From NCBI GenBank assembly GCA_002917075.1, contig NTMA01000014.1, positions 124,001 to 188,000 on the forward strand: DNA of 64,000 nucleotides, written 5' to 3'. Position 1 is the first letter of the stretch. Each line of letters begins with the position of its first letter. Origin of the DNA: Hawksworthiomyces lignivorus. Its lineage: Eukaryota > Ascomycota > Sordariomycetes > Ophiostomatales > Ophiostomataceae. Shown here piece after piece: positions 43,612 to 54,008 of this stretch. Position numbers and translations under genes: made by a program. The notes under the pieces are model-generated. The model was not told the DNA's origin, searched no databases, and saw only the letters and a program-made list of their open reading frames with translations.

Positions 43612-44190
43612 TACCCTGTAGCCTCCACCAGGAGCCAAGCGCCGGCGAAGTCGTTCGGCGTGCCCAGTGCAGCTGGGCTGAGGATCATGTAATTGCCAAA
43701 CACAAAGTCCAGTTTGGTCTTCTTGCTGGCCATCTTTTCTATGGCCTTAGCCCGTTTATCGATCTTCTTAAACGACCAGCTTTCAAAAGCAGACAGGTAA
43801 GCGAATGCGCGGAGGTCGAACCGGTGGTTGCTAGAGCTATAGGACTCGCCTGCTTGATGCCAGTCGAGAGTAGTCAGTTATTGGGTAAGGTGTCTTATTG
43901 TGGTACGCTTGAGTTGCGACTGTTTGCTTGTGCCAGTTAATCTGGTAAAAGTGGAAGAATTTTTGGTCTATTTCACAGCGTTGACAGGCTGATATTAGTA
44001 AAGAAAGCCGATAGCTCACCTTGGCTGCAATTTCACGCGGTGCAATGCCCTTGTGATGCCATTCACTCTGTAGGCGTAGGAAACATCCGTAAGGGCCGGG
44101 CTTATATATATTTTGAGAGGCACCAAGTCTGGACAACTCTTCATAGGTAAAGCCCATATCCGCCTCATCCGATTAACCTGTGTATAAGCA
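43612..44190 (-). pseudogene. C-terminal fragment of glutamine-dependent NAD+ synthetase (QNS1-like)
   Basis: Minus-strand reading begins SDEADMGFTYEELSRLG and PYGCFLRLQSEWHHK, and after a disrupted segment continues FFHFYQINWHKQT, then HRFDLRAFAY and WSFKKIDKRAKA, ending in TAG at 43612. This is the end of the NAD+ synthetase domain of glutamine-hydrolysing NAD+ synthetase. The amidase domain and ATP-binding N-terminal half of the synthetase domain are absent; the codon before SDEAD is TAA, where CAA would fit the family. A donor GTGAGC after REIAAK exists, but no downstream acceptor restores the frame. I read it as an orphan duplicated fragment; an intact functional copy should exist elsewhere. 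Confidence 0.75.
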
Positions 44191-44812
44191 TGAGTTTCTG
44201 ATGTAATCAGCTCGAGCTCTGCTGGAGGGAGGTTCTTAATAGGGATTAGTTACACATTAAGGCGAGAAAGTGCTGTTCTGACCGCCGCTTTTGACTAAAG
44301 CCTCCAAGCATAGCAATGGAGCAATATGTAACTAAACGCATCCTTTTAGGGTACGCAACGTGTTTCTAGGCCGATAACTTTTACAATAGTGACTGAAGGA
44401 AGTCAAATTGGGCAGTGAACAGGTGGTATTTAATTTTAATCCGTAACAGAGGATGCAGTTAAAGCAAATATCTTCTTACTTAATAACAAGAACAGGCAGA
44501 CTACTAGGAGCGTATGGTTGTCAGGATAACTTCATGCTCTTTAATAAAATAATGGTGATCACTGCTGCGTTGACTGAGTTGCGTCGGCAACGCTGCCATC
44601 GCATTCAAGTCTGACAAAGCGACGAAATCGTGTGCTACGTGCATCATCGGAAGGACCACCTACTTGTATATATTCGGCCGACCCTTTTCTGTCTGTTATC
44701 CTGTCTATCGTCTTCTCTTCTCCTCCTCCATCACCTTCCCTCCTCCCCTCTCCTTCCATCTCACTCACTACGGCTCCACTAGCAATTCAACCGGCGATAA
44801 CCCGAGCGGTGC
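44191..44812. other. Intergenic, no gene seen
   Basis: Spacer between the NAD+ synthetase fragment and the end of the membrane-protein gene. Includes a CT-rich stretch at 44,700-44,770. Frames on the two strands here mirror each other and are low complexity. Confidence 0.45.
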
Positions 44813-45752
44813 CTATGGTGCTTCTACTAGGGGAGGCGACGAGGCAACATAGACATGCTTCTGCTCAAGGGCCATGTCCCTGTAATACCCTTGCGCCACA
44901 GCCGGAGGTGGCGCCTGGCTGGCTGCGTTGGCCACCGCCCGCCGCTTGCGGCGGAGCCAAAAGAAGGCGGCGACACCGCCTAGCAAGAAGGGCGTACCGA
45001 GAGACACGCCGACGCCAATGCCGATCTTGGCACCCGAGCTGAGGCCGTCGTCGCTGCTGCCACCGGTGCTGTTACTTCCGCTGTTACTGCTGCCCGTCTC
45101 GGACGCCCTGCCAGTATTACTCTGCAGAATTACTGACACCGAAGAAGAAGACGTCGACGACGGGAAGTCCGTGGATTGGTAGCGGATGCGCAGACCGAAG
45201 GCGTTTATCCCCTGCGCGCCGGTGACGACGGTCGTGATTGCCACATTCCCCTTGCCGATGACGCTGGACGTGTAGACGAGCGTCGACTGGAGTGGCACCC
45301 CGAAGGCGCAGAGGTCGGTCACGTACCATGGATTGTTGGTCCCTTCCTGGCAAAAGTATCCGCTGAACAATAGATTGAGTGAGTAGGTAGGGTAGGCTGG
45401 CTTGAGTGGCAAGAAGGAAGAAAAGAGGGAAAGGGGGCCGAGTGTTTTGGGGGGGGGGGGGGGGGGGGGGGGGATCTTCTCCCTACCTCAGACAACACGT
45501 GGCGCGCGTCTCTGCACCAACGGTGATAGAACAAGCCTCCGCGTAGCCCACCGGGCAGACTCCAGGCGAAAAGTAGGCGGTCATCGCATCGCTCCAGCCG
45601 GAAGGCATGCACACCGACGTGCTGGAATCGACTCCGAGGTGGAAGAACATGCACGAAGCAACAACGGTGCCGAAATTGCACGACGAAGGGTACGTCGTCT
45701 TGTAGATGTCAACAGTGCAGGAGGACAAGGGCGTGAACGTGGTGGTGAGTAA
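44813..45752 (-). CDS. Cysteine-rich single-pass membrane protein, 5' end missing or unresolved
   Basis: Two readable exons, about 45752-45487 and 45362-44813, joined by a 124-nt intron (45363-45486) that contains a run of 25 G (plus strand). Exon one reads TTTFTPLSSCTVDIYKTT, SSCNFGTVVASC, CMPSGWSD, YFSPGVCPVGYAEAC, ATCC; exon two adds GYFCQEGTN. There follow a Ser/Thr/Gly stalk, a membrane helix (IGIGVGVSLGTPFLLGGVAAFFWL), basic RRKRR and a cytoplasmic tail. This is a common fungal cell-surface architecture of unknown function, sometimes compared with WSC-type sensors. No ATG opens exon one: stops occur just upstream where the sequence becomes AT-rich. Either a first exon lies beyond an intron or the start was lost. 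Confidence 0.7.
45449..45473 (+). repeat. Poly-G tract (25 G)
   Basis: Uninterrupted run of 25 G, lying inside the intron of the minus-strand membrane-protein gene, where it reads as poly-C. Length is prone to sequencing error. Confidence 0.9.
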
Positions 45753-46047
45753 ATCTTTCTACGTCTACGAAGTAGGTAAGTTACGGTTAGTATATATAAA
45801 GTAAAAAGTTCAAGTTAAGAATAAAACGAAATTTTATTTATAAAACCTATTAAAAATCTTTAAAAGATCTATATATTTTTAATTTTAAAACCTTATAGTT
45901 TTTTTAATTAGTGAATTTGATATTCTACTATACTACGTACTATATACTTACACTACTAATTTTTTCATTAGTTGTCTTTTAAAATCCCCATAAATGTCTA
46001 CTTTTCACCTAATCTCCGCGTAACAGACAGCCCGTCTCATATTTTGT
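45753..46047. repeat. AT-rich, RIP-like block
   Basis: About 300 bp dominated by A and T with almost no CG or CA words, bounded by coding-like sequence on the left and a poly-C run on the right. Likely a RIP-eroded repeat of unknown type; it coincides with the point where the membrane-protein gene loses its reading frame. Confidence 0.45.
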
Positions 46048-46488
46048 CCCCCCCCCCCCCCCCCCCTTTCACTACATATCCTACACTGAGAAATCCTACT
46101 ACTCTGAACCACCAGTCGTTTTCTTGCCATGGAACAATAACCATTTTCCCGGCGTTCTCTGTTCCCACGACCCCTACGCATTCGTCACCCTCTATCTCAT
46201 AGACCTTAACCGCCGCTATGTCCTCAGTAACATTAACGATGAGAGCCACAGTACCGACAGGAGCTATGACCTTTTTGCTTTTAGCTGGTTGACTCCATGT
46301 GATACTGCATCCCTGGAACGTATTAGCAGGTATCGGCTGTATGAATGGGAAAATTTTCATACCTCTTCAAATCTTTCCAGCAATTGTTCATCTGACTGTG
46401 GTGACACTGGTGTCTTCATGATCTTTGTGGTTGAACTTTGTAGATCTTCACGATCTTTATTGTCTTTTGTTTTCTTTCTTGGCGCCAT
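46037..46488 (-). pseudogene. Possible frameshifted small gene, unknown
   Basis: A minus-strand frame from ATG at 46488 (MAPRKKTKDNKDREDLQSS to ERFEEV) stops at TGA near 46,360, and an overlapping frame continues IPANTFQGCSITWSQP, VGTVALIVNVTED, VKVYEIEGDECVG, KMVIVPWQENDWW. The second part has strong protein character but runs into the poly-C tract as poly-Gly. Joining the two needs a frameshift or a very short intron. I recognise no family. Confidence 0.3.
46048..46066 (+). repeat. Poly-C tract (19 C)
   Basis: Run of 19 C, about 575 bp from the poly-G run and of opposite strand sense, so the two flank the AT-rich block as an inverted homopolymer pair. Confidence 0.9.
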
Positions 46489-47496
46489 ACTGTCGAGTTC
46501 TATGCCCGTTAGAGACTGCCGTACAGTAATCCGTCGTCATGAAGAACGCGCGTTAGGTTGTAGACTGTCGGATAAACCACACGGGATTCGAGTAGTTTTA
46601 GGTGGGCGCGTGTAGAAAAATATCAAATAAAGTAAAATGAGGGTATAATTCTGTTAGATCAAGAAAGGTTAGTTTAACGTTGTTGACACATAGGGAGAGA
46701 GTTGTCGCGGGAACCTTATACCTTCCGACAAAAAGTCCGTATTGAAAATACGAAACCGTAGCACTTCCTGCAGAATGGATTTACTCGGTCATAGGTCGGA
46801 TACAGAGAGAGACTGATGGTGACATATAGTGCAATAAATAATGGCTAAGGTGAGACAGGCTGGTTGCTGGACTCGTCTACCTGCAAGATCATGCCCATTG
46901 TTTTGGAAAGCAGGCAGGTTTTAGTGACTCTTTTGTTTGGAACGTCCATGTGATCTAAATGGCGACCTGATTCTGGCCAACAAAAACATAGAAAGATCGG
47001 GCACCAACACCTTGCACTGAGAAAAACGAAAGGAATTAATTTGTTTGCCCAAAGCCACCAGTGCAAGTCGGTCTCAAAAGGTTTTGAAATGACAGTGTTG
47101 TGTGCAAACTCGCTCACATACAATTGCCCTTCTCCTCACAGAAAGAAGCATGTGACTTCTGTGTTTTCGTTTTCTTTTTAACTCTGAGAACATACACTGT
47201 GTGAAGAAATATGTACACAAAGCACTGTCTTCTTTTCCATTGAACTCGAATATGCACTTCGCAAGCTACTGCTAGCAAGGCCTCTGATGTCAGTTGTCAA
47301 TGCTGAGACTTTGGGACGGATAGCTCTGTGGAACGCGGTCCCCGCAGAGGAACGAACCATTATGACTCGTGGGACTGCAATAGTGCCAGCCTTGTGCCAG
47401 GGTTTGTTCTACATCGTCTTTTAATTTATATGGTTTCACCGGTCGTCGGGGTTATTGCTAATCTGCGATTTCATTACTGAGAACTGGAGCACCAAT
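46489..47496. other. Intergenic, no gene seen
   Basis: About 1 kb without supported genes; precedes the GTPase-like gene and presumably contains its promoter. Confidence 0.45.
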
Positions 47497-48873
47497 ATGG
47501 TTGGACGTGACGGTATTCAAGATGTTTACATCGCAGTAATGGGGGTAACCGGCGCTGGCAAGAGCTCATTCATTGCCACCTGTACTGGGAAAGCATTCAA
47601 GATCGGTCACGATCTGCAGTCATGTTAGAAGCGCCCTTTCATGTTTCTTAACTTTTACTTCTTCTATACTTGGAGATTTAATCTAATGCCACGAGAAGGC
47701 ACGGCCGATGTTGAAGATGTCGCGTTCATGCACAACAACAATCTGCGGGTCTACCTCATCGACACTCCCGGGTTTGACGATACGATGCGGTCGGACGTCC
47801 AGGTCTTGCAAGACGTTGCCCACTGGCTGAGCAGCTCTTTCGAGTACGGCATTCACCTGAGCGGAATCATCTTCATCCACCGCATCTCGGACCCTCGGAT
47901 GACCGGATCCGCCCGTCGCAACCTCGTCATGTTCAAAAAGCTCTGCGGCGAGAAGGCCTACAAGTCGGTGGTCTTGGCCACCAGCATGTGGTCGAAAGTC
48001 ACACTGGAAGAAGGCGCTCGACGCGAGCGGCAGCTCATCGAGAACGAGGAATTCTGGAAGACGATGTACGAGAAGGGCAGCCACATTTTTCGCTACGCCA
48101 ACACGCAGGAGTCGGTTCTGCATCTCGTGAGGTACATCCTCGACCTGCACAAGACGACGACGCTGGACATCCAGGACGAGATCGTCAACAAGGGGCGCGA
48201 CATCGACGAGACGTCGGCAGCGCACGAGCTCAACGCCGAGATCATCCGCGAGCGCAAGATGCACCAGGCGGAGCTGGCGGCCATGAAGAGCCAGATGCAG
48301 CAGGCGCTGGAGGAGCACGACGTGGAGCTGCAGAAGATCTTCAACGAGGAGATCAACACGCTGCAGGACAAGATCCGGAAGGGCGCCGAAGAGCAGCGCA
48401 AGCTGACGCAGACGATCTAAGAGGTCAACGAGCGCAAGGAGGCGGAGTTCCGCGCGTTCAAAGAGGAGATGGAAAACGAGCGCAAACAAGAGCGACAGCG
48501 CTACGAGCGCGAGCGCAAGGAGTACCTCGAGAACATAGCTCGGCAGGAGGAGGCGATGAAGCAGCGGCAGGAGGAAGATATGCGGCGCATGGCCAAGGAA
48601 AAGGCCAGCTGGCAGGAGATACAGCGCAAACAGGAGTAGTATCGGGCGGCGGCAGCGGAAGAGAAGCGTGCGCAGGACAGGAAGCTGAGAGAAATCCAGG
48701 ACAACCACGACCGCGTCCGACAGGAGTGGCAAGAACAAGTCACCCGCCGCAAGAACAGTGAGTTTAATCTCTCCTCGGTTCCTGATGTACAGACATAAAC
48801 TAATCTCTCTGCGTCTTCAACAGGGTCCTTCTGGCAGAAGGCAGACGACTTCTTGACAGATATATTCAGCTAG
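47497..48873 (+). pseudogene. AIG1-like P-loop GTPase with coiled coil, two in-frame stops
   Basis: Three exons, 47497-47623, 47699-48757 and 48824-48873, would encode 411 residues. The G domain is complete: P-loop MGVTGAGKSSFI, DTPGFDD (Walker B/G3), and TSMW where the G4 motif lies, as in fungal AIG1/IAN-type GTPases of the TRAFAC class. A long Glu/Lys/Arg-rich coiled coil and a short FWQKADDFLTDIF tail follow. The frame is broken twice in the coiled coil, at TAA 48418-48420 and TAG 48636-48638. Both are one C-to-T change from CAA/CAG in CpA context, the RIP signature, while splice sites and the rest of the frame remain intact. A shorter protein ending at the first stop would keep the GTPase domain and about 90 residues of coiled coil. 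Confidence 0.8.
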
Positions 48874-49335
48874 AGGAGCTGGCTAACTCTCACTTGCCAA
48901 TAACAGGCAGCCCAGGCGACATTAGAAGCTCTAGTGTGGTATGTGCTTGTATAATCTGTGTTTGCATGCTCTTATTTATTGGCAGGCCATAAAAAAATAA
49001 TAAAGATGGTGCAAGTAGTTCACGTTTCCATATACCAGTAGTGTACATCCCAGAGTCATGCAAGAATGTCGAGTACACTGGGAATGTCATGATAATCCAA
49101 TGAGAATCATAGATAATTACAGTGCTCGTGCCAAGTCTTATGCATTTAGAGTTCTCTTTGCTCGCATCGCTTGAGACGATACGGGCATCTTTTAATCATA
49201 GGCTTGATTTTAATGAAAGCTATATATTGTCTAATAAGCCTGACTAAACATAGCGGTGCCAGCCTGCTGAAGCCCTTTGAATACAGTATCCTTCAATTTC
49301 TAATCTCTGCTCCGGGTCTCATCGCCGGAGGAATA
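48874..49335. other. Intergenic, no gene seen
   Basis: Spacer after the GTPase gene; AT-rich, no feature recognised. Confidence 0.5.
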
Positions 49336-50060
49336 TTACCTTGGAGGAGTAGCTGCTCCGAACCCTTCCGTGCTCTGAATCATTGATGTCTTCGTATTTT
49401 CCATGAATTGCTCGTTCTCTTCAGTCATCTCATAGATGCCGTCGTCATCGTCGCCATCATCGCTGTCGTCGAGAGACAAGTAATTTAGCGTGTCCTCATC
49501 AACTCGCGTTCCGCTGTCGAACCGAGGTGGGTTTGGCACATCAGAAAACAGCGGCCGCGAACCTTTGTTGACGATTATGACTCTCTTGAACATATGAGCG
49601 ATCGTTCGACCTAGCTTCTTATCTCTTTGAACATAGTAGGCTCCATGTCGCCGGATGATCATATGAATGGGCTATTTGAGACTTTAATTGATCTCGGCTT
49701 GCACAGGCTTGTTGCAATCTTGGAGGAATAGGTCAAAACAGATATAGGTTTTTCTCTCTGAAACTTTAAGTTAAATCTGCCGCCGTCGCCGTCAGACAGT
49801 GGATGCCCGATGCTTTCCAGCAAGAAGACGTGACAAAACTGTTCGACCTGCCGCTGCGCCACAAGCGATGACCGTCTTTGTGCGGCGGGAATCTTGATCG
49901 AACGTGAGCTGGTAAAGACACTGTATGGCGCGGTTCTGCTTCAGGGCGTCGAAAGATTCGGGAGCAACACTCCACTCTATGTTGATCTGTGTTGTGAACG
50001 GGATGATCAGGATGTTGACTGAGACGCGTAGTAGTGTAGTTTGTAAGAAGAAACACTCTA
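49336..50060 (-). pseudogene. Broken or multi-exon hypothetical gene
   Basis: Protein-like minus-strand pieces lie in different frames: INIEWSVAPESFDALKQNRA and IQCLYQLTFDQDSRRTKT (about 50,000-49,880), VEQFCHVFLLESIGHPLSDG (about 49,850-49,780), and RRHGAYYVQRDKKLGRT to a very acidic end DDSDDGDDDDGIYEMTEENEQF (49,662-49,336). No clean GT-AG introns connect them, so either frameshifts have broken the gene or I have missed the splice sites. No family is recognised. Confidence 0.35.
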
Positions 50061-51099
50061 TCTGATTTTCTCTCCTTCTGTATGACTATTCAATTTGACT
50101 CCTCGATGCGCTCTGGCGATATTCATGGCTCTTCTTATTGATCAGTAGTTCTGCCAGTCCTAACCGCCGTTTTAAGTGTGCTGGCTAGGTCTCCTCTTCT
50201 GGTTTCTTGGGGGCCGAATTCATATCTTTGATGTATATCTTCAGCGAAGGTGAATTAAGGAGCTAGAACTTGTTGCTAGCGGAGACAAAAGCATCCTCAT
50301 GGGCGGCAGTGCACAAGTTTTCGCTGGAGTTTGATGCGAAATCACGGCGACTGGCGTCAACTGTCGTCCAGCAGTCTCAACTCCAAGAAGAAATAAATCT
50401 CTCACCCCAAGATGGAGCAACAGGCAGAGAGATCATAGGAGTAGAATTAAAAGGTTTGCTAGGTTGAGGCGACAGCATCGGCTTGAAGGACATGCATCCC
50501 AAGCGAACACTGGCCGCGACTTTGCATTCATGCCATTCACTGATCCACCATAAGATCTGATAGATTATGAAGTTAGCAATAAACAATCTTGAAAGGCTCT
50601 GGGAAAACTTAAACTTACTTTGGCCTCGGTCCTCTCTCTAGACGAGGGATAAAGCAATGAGATCTGACAATTCCGTCTCTAGAAAATGAGCCTTATATAG
50701 CTGAAAAGCCCCCAGAAGCATAACAAAAGAGAAAAAGAAGGGAACGCCATACATGCAACGAAATGAGCTGCTCGTTCACAAGGATCCAGACATTGATAAC
50801 CCATCCATCGCTCCTACTTTCTCTTCCTAAAGGCCATAATTTCTCTAGTTTTTTTTTGGTTTTTTTTTTGGTTAAGAATATTATAATAATGCTAAAACTC
50901 GCCCAGGTAAAAATGATTAAACGCTTAAATAAAAAAAAAAAAAGCAAAAGAAGCAAAAAAACAAAAAAACAATGCAAAATAACATTGACAAAAGAAATGC
51001 ATATCATAATGTAAATAATAGGCCGGGACTGTGCTTGTGCCGCCGCCGGGGAGGTGACTGCGCACCGCTGATCTCACAGATCTGATGGGCAATAGCCCA
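50061..51099. other. Intergenic, low-complexity
   Basis: No gene supported. A T-rich/A-rich low-complexity zone lies at 50,845-50,980. Confidence 0.45.
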
Positions 51100-51571
51100 T
51101 CAGGCTCTAAAGATCAGGATGACAGGCACCATGCAAGCTACCAAGCAAGCGAACAGAAACACAGTCCCAACCAATACTATATACATACTTGAGTAAATCC
51201 CATACTGGATCTCGGAGTCCCATCTCAAGTCAGGGCCGCCGTCCCGGGCGTCCGTCGGGCTCGACGCTTTGTTGCCCCTCTCCGGTTCTCCGGTTGGCTA
51301 TATATATAGTTAGCGATGATAAATTGAGGTTTGTTTCTCAGTTTCTCAAATTTTGGACAAATACACTAACTTGGCTGTCGGAGGGAGAGGGCACAACATT
51401 TGGCGGAGCCGACCGGACGGTTTGCGCCGGGCGACGAACCTGACGGCGGGTGCCGATCACCAGTATGGGGGTTCTAGTGCCTCTGTTAGCAGAAGTCTCG
51501 AAGCTCGACGACTGGGCCACATTTGAGTAAATGGCGTATGATTGACGTCTGAAAGAAGGGAGGCGGTCATG
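51100..51571 (-). CDS. Small C-terminally membrane-anchored protein, hypothetical
   Basis: Two exons found by frame reading: about 51571-51371 and 51297-51100, joined in phase 0 by a 73-nt intron (donor GTTAGT, acceptor TATATAG). The upstream exon reads RLPSFRRQSYAIYSNVAQSS then RGTRTPILVIGTRRQVRRP, basic and disordered; the second ends in a single hydrophobic helix (MYIVLVGTVFLFACLVACMV) and a five-residue tail before TGA. The first exon appears to start at an acceptor (CTCAG at 51572), so the initiating exon is unresolved. No family recognised; the topology suggests a tail-anchored protein. Confidence 0.5.
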
Positions 51572-51572
51572 C

Positions 51573-52338
51573 TGAGACGTATAAAAAAAAGTTAAAAATC
51601 TGTTTAGAAGACATGTTGATAAAAATGCTTCTAAAATTCAGATTTTTAAAGATGTTTGATCGTGAAGAGAAAAAGGCAAAGGAGAGAAGAAGAGAGACGA
51701 GGAAAAGAAGAAGCTTCATGGTGTTTACAATGATTGACCTCCACATCATTTCCTACTATCATGTTGTCGCTGCCTCCTTCCTTTTGGGCTTCGTTGCATG
51801 TCAAAAGGATGATGACAAGAAGGGGAAACAGCAAACACCAAACTATCTCATCTAGAAGCTGCACATTGGTGAGGAAAAATCTCAATAATAAATCTTTGTG
51901 TACGTATAATTTTTTTACTCTAACCTTGATACTGACGGACAGGTAGGCTGGTTGGTTGTTGGTTAGCGACCACGTAAAAATTTACATACCTTCCACTCTC
52001 CAGCCAGTTTTCAGCTTTTTTTTCTTCCTATCTGTATATTTATTCTTTTTTCTCTTTTTCTGCTCTCTTATTCATCAACTTTTGTGTCTTTTATTTTATT
52101 TGCATCTTTATAATATAAAAGTGCCCCTTCAGATTTCTGTGTCGATTGTAATTACAGACCAGCCATAACGAAAGCTTGCCAAATAGTATCTGGTAAAATT
52201 GAATACTTAAGTACGAACGATACGACGTAGACAATATAACATACGACTCGCTTGCATTTCTTGCATCCTTCTGCTCTTTCTAGGAAAGCACTTAAGACAG
52301 CGGAAGGAACGTTCTCGATAGTGACCAAAAGGGCAACA
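51573..52338. other. Intergenic, AT/CT-rich
   Basis: Frames on both strands at 51,567-51,950 mirror CT/AG-rich low-complexity DNA and are not called; the first exon of the small membrane-protein gene may lie here. Confidence 0.4.
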
Positions 52339-52962
52339 ATGTCTTGTGAATTTCAACAACCGACTGTGGAAGAGTTGTTTAGAACCTTCCAGCTCGACGA
52401 AAAACTCCACCCGTGTCGCAGTGACGACAAGATCAGATCGAGAAATCGCTTATATTTGGCCTATGCTTCGAATTTAGAAGAAGAAGAGAAGTGTGGCACG
52501 CAGGAGTGGGCGGCGTGTCTCTGGCTGTACACTAGCGACGTGACTCGTCTGATGCGAGAAGGGCTCGGCTGGTCGGACAAGAACGTCATCTCAGAATACG
52601 GTCATTGCAAGATCAGCTGTACCTGGAGATTCTATCACCAAGTCAAAGTGGTTGGCGAGGAGTCTGTAGCGCGGGCATTCATACTGACCGACCTCTCAAA
52701 GGAGTGTCTCTGGACGGCATGTCTCGTGGCCGTTGCTCCGAAGGGAAGGCTCGATGTGCTGTCTCGTTTTCGTGTCTCAAACCTGAATTGCTATAACGTT
52801 ATATCGGGCGAGGCATTCAACGAATTAGGCAAGTTGGTCTACAAATATAACCAGTCCTGCCCGAATATGAGAATCAACTGCATTTATGGAGATATGCCTC
52901 TGGAAGGAAAGTGGCCCTGGCCAAAGAAAAGTCGACGAGAAAGCGACGACGGAGCCATCTGA
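52339..52962 (+). CDS. Hypothetical protein, 207 aa
   Basis: Single exon. I choose the ATG at 52339 (context GCAACAATGTC) over an in-frame Met at 52252. The protein begins MSCEFQQPTVEELFRTFQLD and contains several Trp/Cys residues (EWAACLWLYTSDVTRLM, CTWRFYHQV, KECLWTACLVAVAP), then LNCYNVISGEAFNELGK and a basic Pro/Trp/Lys end (KWPWPKKSRR). No signal peptide or membrane helix. The even distribution of charged and hydrophobic residues supports a real gene, but I recognise no family. Confidence 0.55.
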   Translation: MSCEFQQPTVEELFRTFQLDEKLHPCRSDDKIRSRNRLYLAYASNLEEEEKCGTQEWAACLWLYTSDVTRLMREGLGWSDKNVISEYGHCKISCTWRFYHQVKVVGEESVARAFILTDLSKECLWTACLVAVAPKGRLDVLSRFRVSNLNCYNVISGEAFNELGKLVYKYNQSCPNMRINCIYGDMPLEGKWPWPKKSRRESDDGAI

Positions 52963-53966
52963 GAAGGAAGCAGAGAGCGGAATGCAGCAAGATATAGATG
53001 ACAACGACATAGCTACGGTGATCAGCGAGGGCAGTCTGCTCTTGGATGACGTGACAGTGCTTTGAATTTGCTATACATTGTTTTTGGTCCTTAACCAACC
53101 GTGCTCACCAGTCGTGCCTGCTTGGTGTGTTTCTATACACGATTTCTCTGTCTCTTGTTACCTAGTTTTTACTTTATGCCAAGTACAACAAAGGGCGTCT
53201 CCTGCTCATCGCAAATCTGGAAGAGAAGGCGTGCATGGACGGAAGCAACAATGTTTGGTTCACTCTTGCACAATCGTTGTGTTCTATATTTTCCCTTAAT
53301 TGGAGACATTGTGATACGCTCATCAAATTTTAAATGGCAATACTCCTAGGGATTACCATAGGGAGGAAGGGCCAAAGAGCTAACTGCCCTCTTCATCGTC
53401 ATTTGTAAAGGCCCTTCTGAAAAAAGAAGCTCGTCCTCCCTCTCACGACGGACTACTTTGACAGACAGCACCCTCTTAGTAGTAAAACGAGGTGTACCTC
53501 TAAATCAAGTACAAGGCGACACCTCAGGGCTGAAAACGGAGCTTCATATTTAAAATAGGGCACGATGAAGACAAAGTGCAAGCTCTTACCACTAAAGTAT
53601 TTTTTATTTTTATTTAATTTTTATTTTAACGTGCATGATTTTAGTGGACTGGAACAACAGACGACTTGCGTCGGCTGGAGCAGCTGGATACTGATATTAA
53701 CTGGCTTACTCATCCCGCTCACCTGGTGCGTACCAAGTGATTGATTGGTCCGTGCATTTTCGTAGCCAGGAATTGTGGGTCAGAAAGCTCTCCATGCAAC
53801 AGGAAGTTTTTCAGAAGCTTTTTTTTTTTTCATCACCCTGCTACTGAACAAAAAAAAGAAAAAGAAAAAACAGTTCTGTATTTGGACTGCTCTAGAATAT
53901 TTGAGCATATATTCTCATCTTTTTCAATCTTCACCACCCTCGACCTACGCCAGCACACATCTGTCG

Positions 53967-54002
<36 letters not shown>

Positions 54003-54008
54003 GCCACA
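52963..54008. other. Intergenic and p32 gene leader
   Basis: No gene supported. The end of the region is the promoter/leader of the p32 gene and contains a CT/CA microsatellite. Confidence 0.5.
53965..54002 (+). repeat. (CT)n(CA)n microsatellite in the p32 leader
   Basis: About 11 CT units run directly into about seven CA units, ending 6 bp before the p32 start codon. Probably transcribed as 5' leader. Confidence 0.9.

Noticed and set aside
47683..48738. 351-codon antisense frame over the GTPase gene
   Set aside because: Leu/Val/His-rich antisense shadow of the charged coiled coil; open by composition only.
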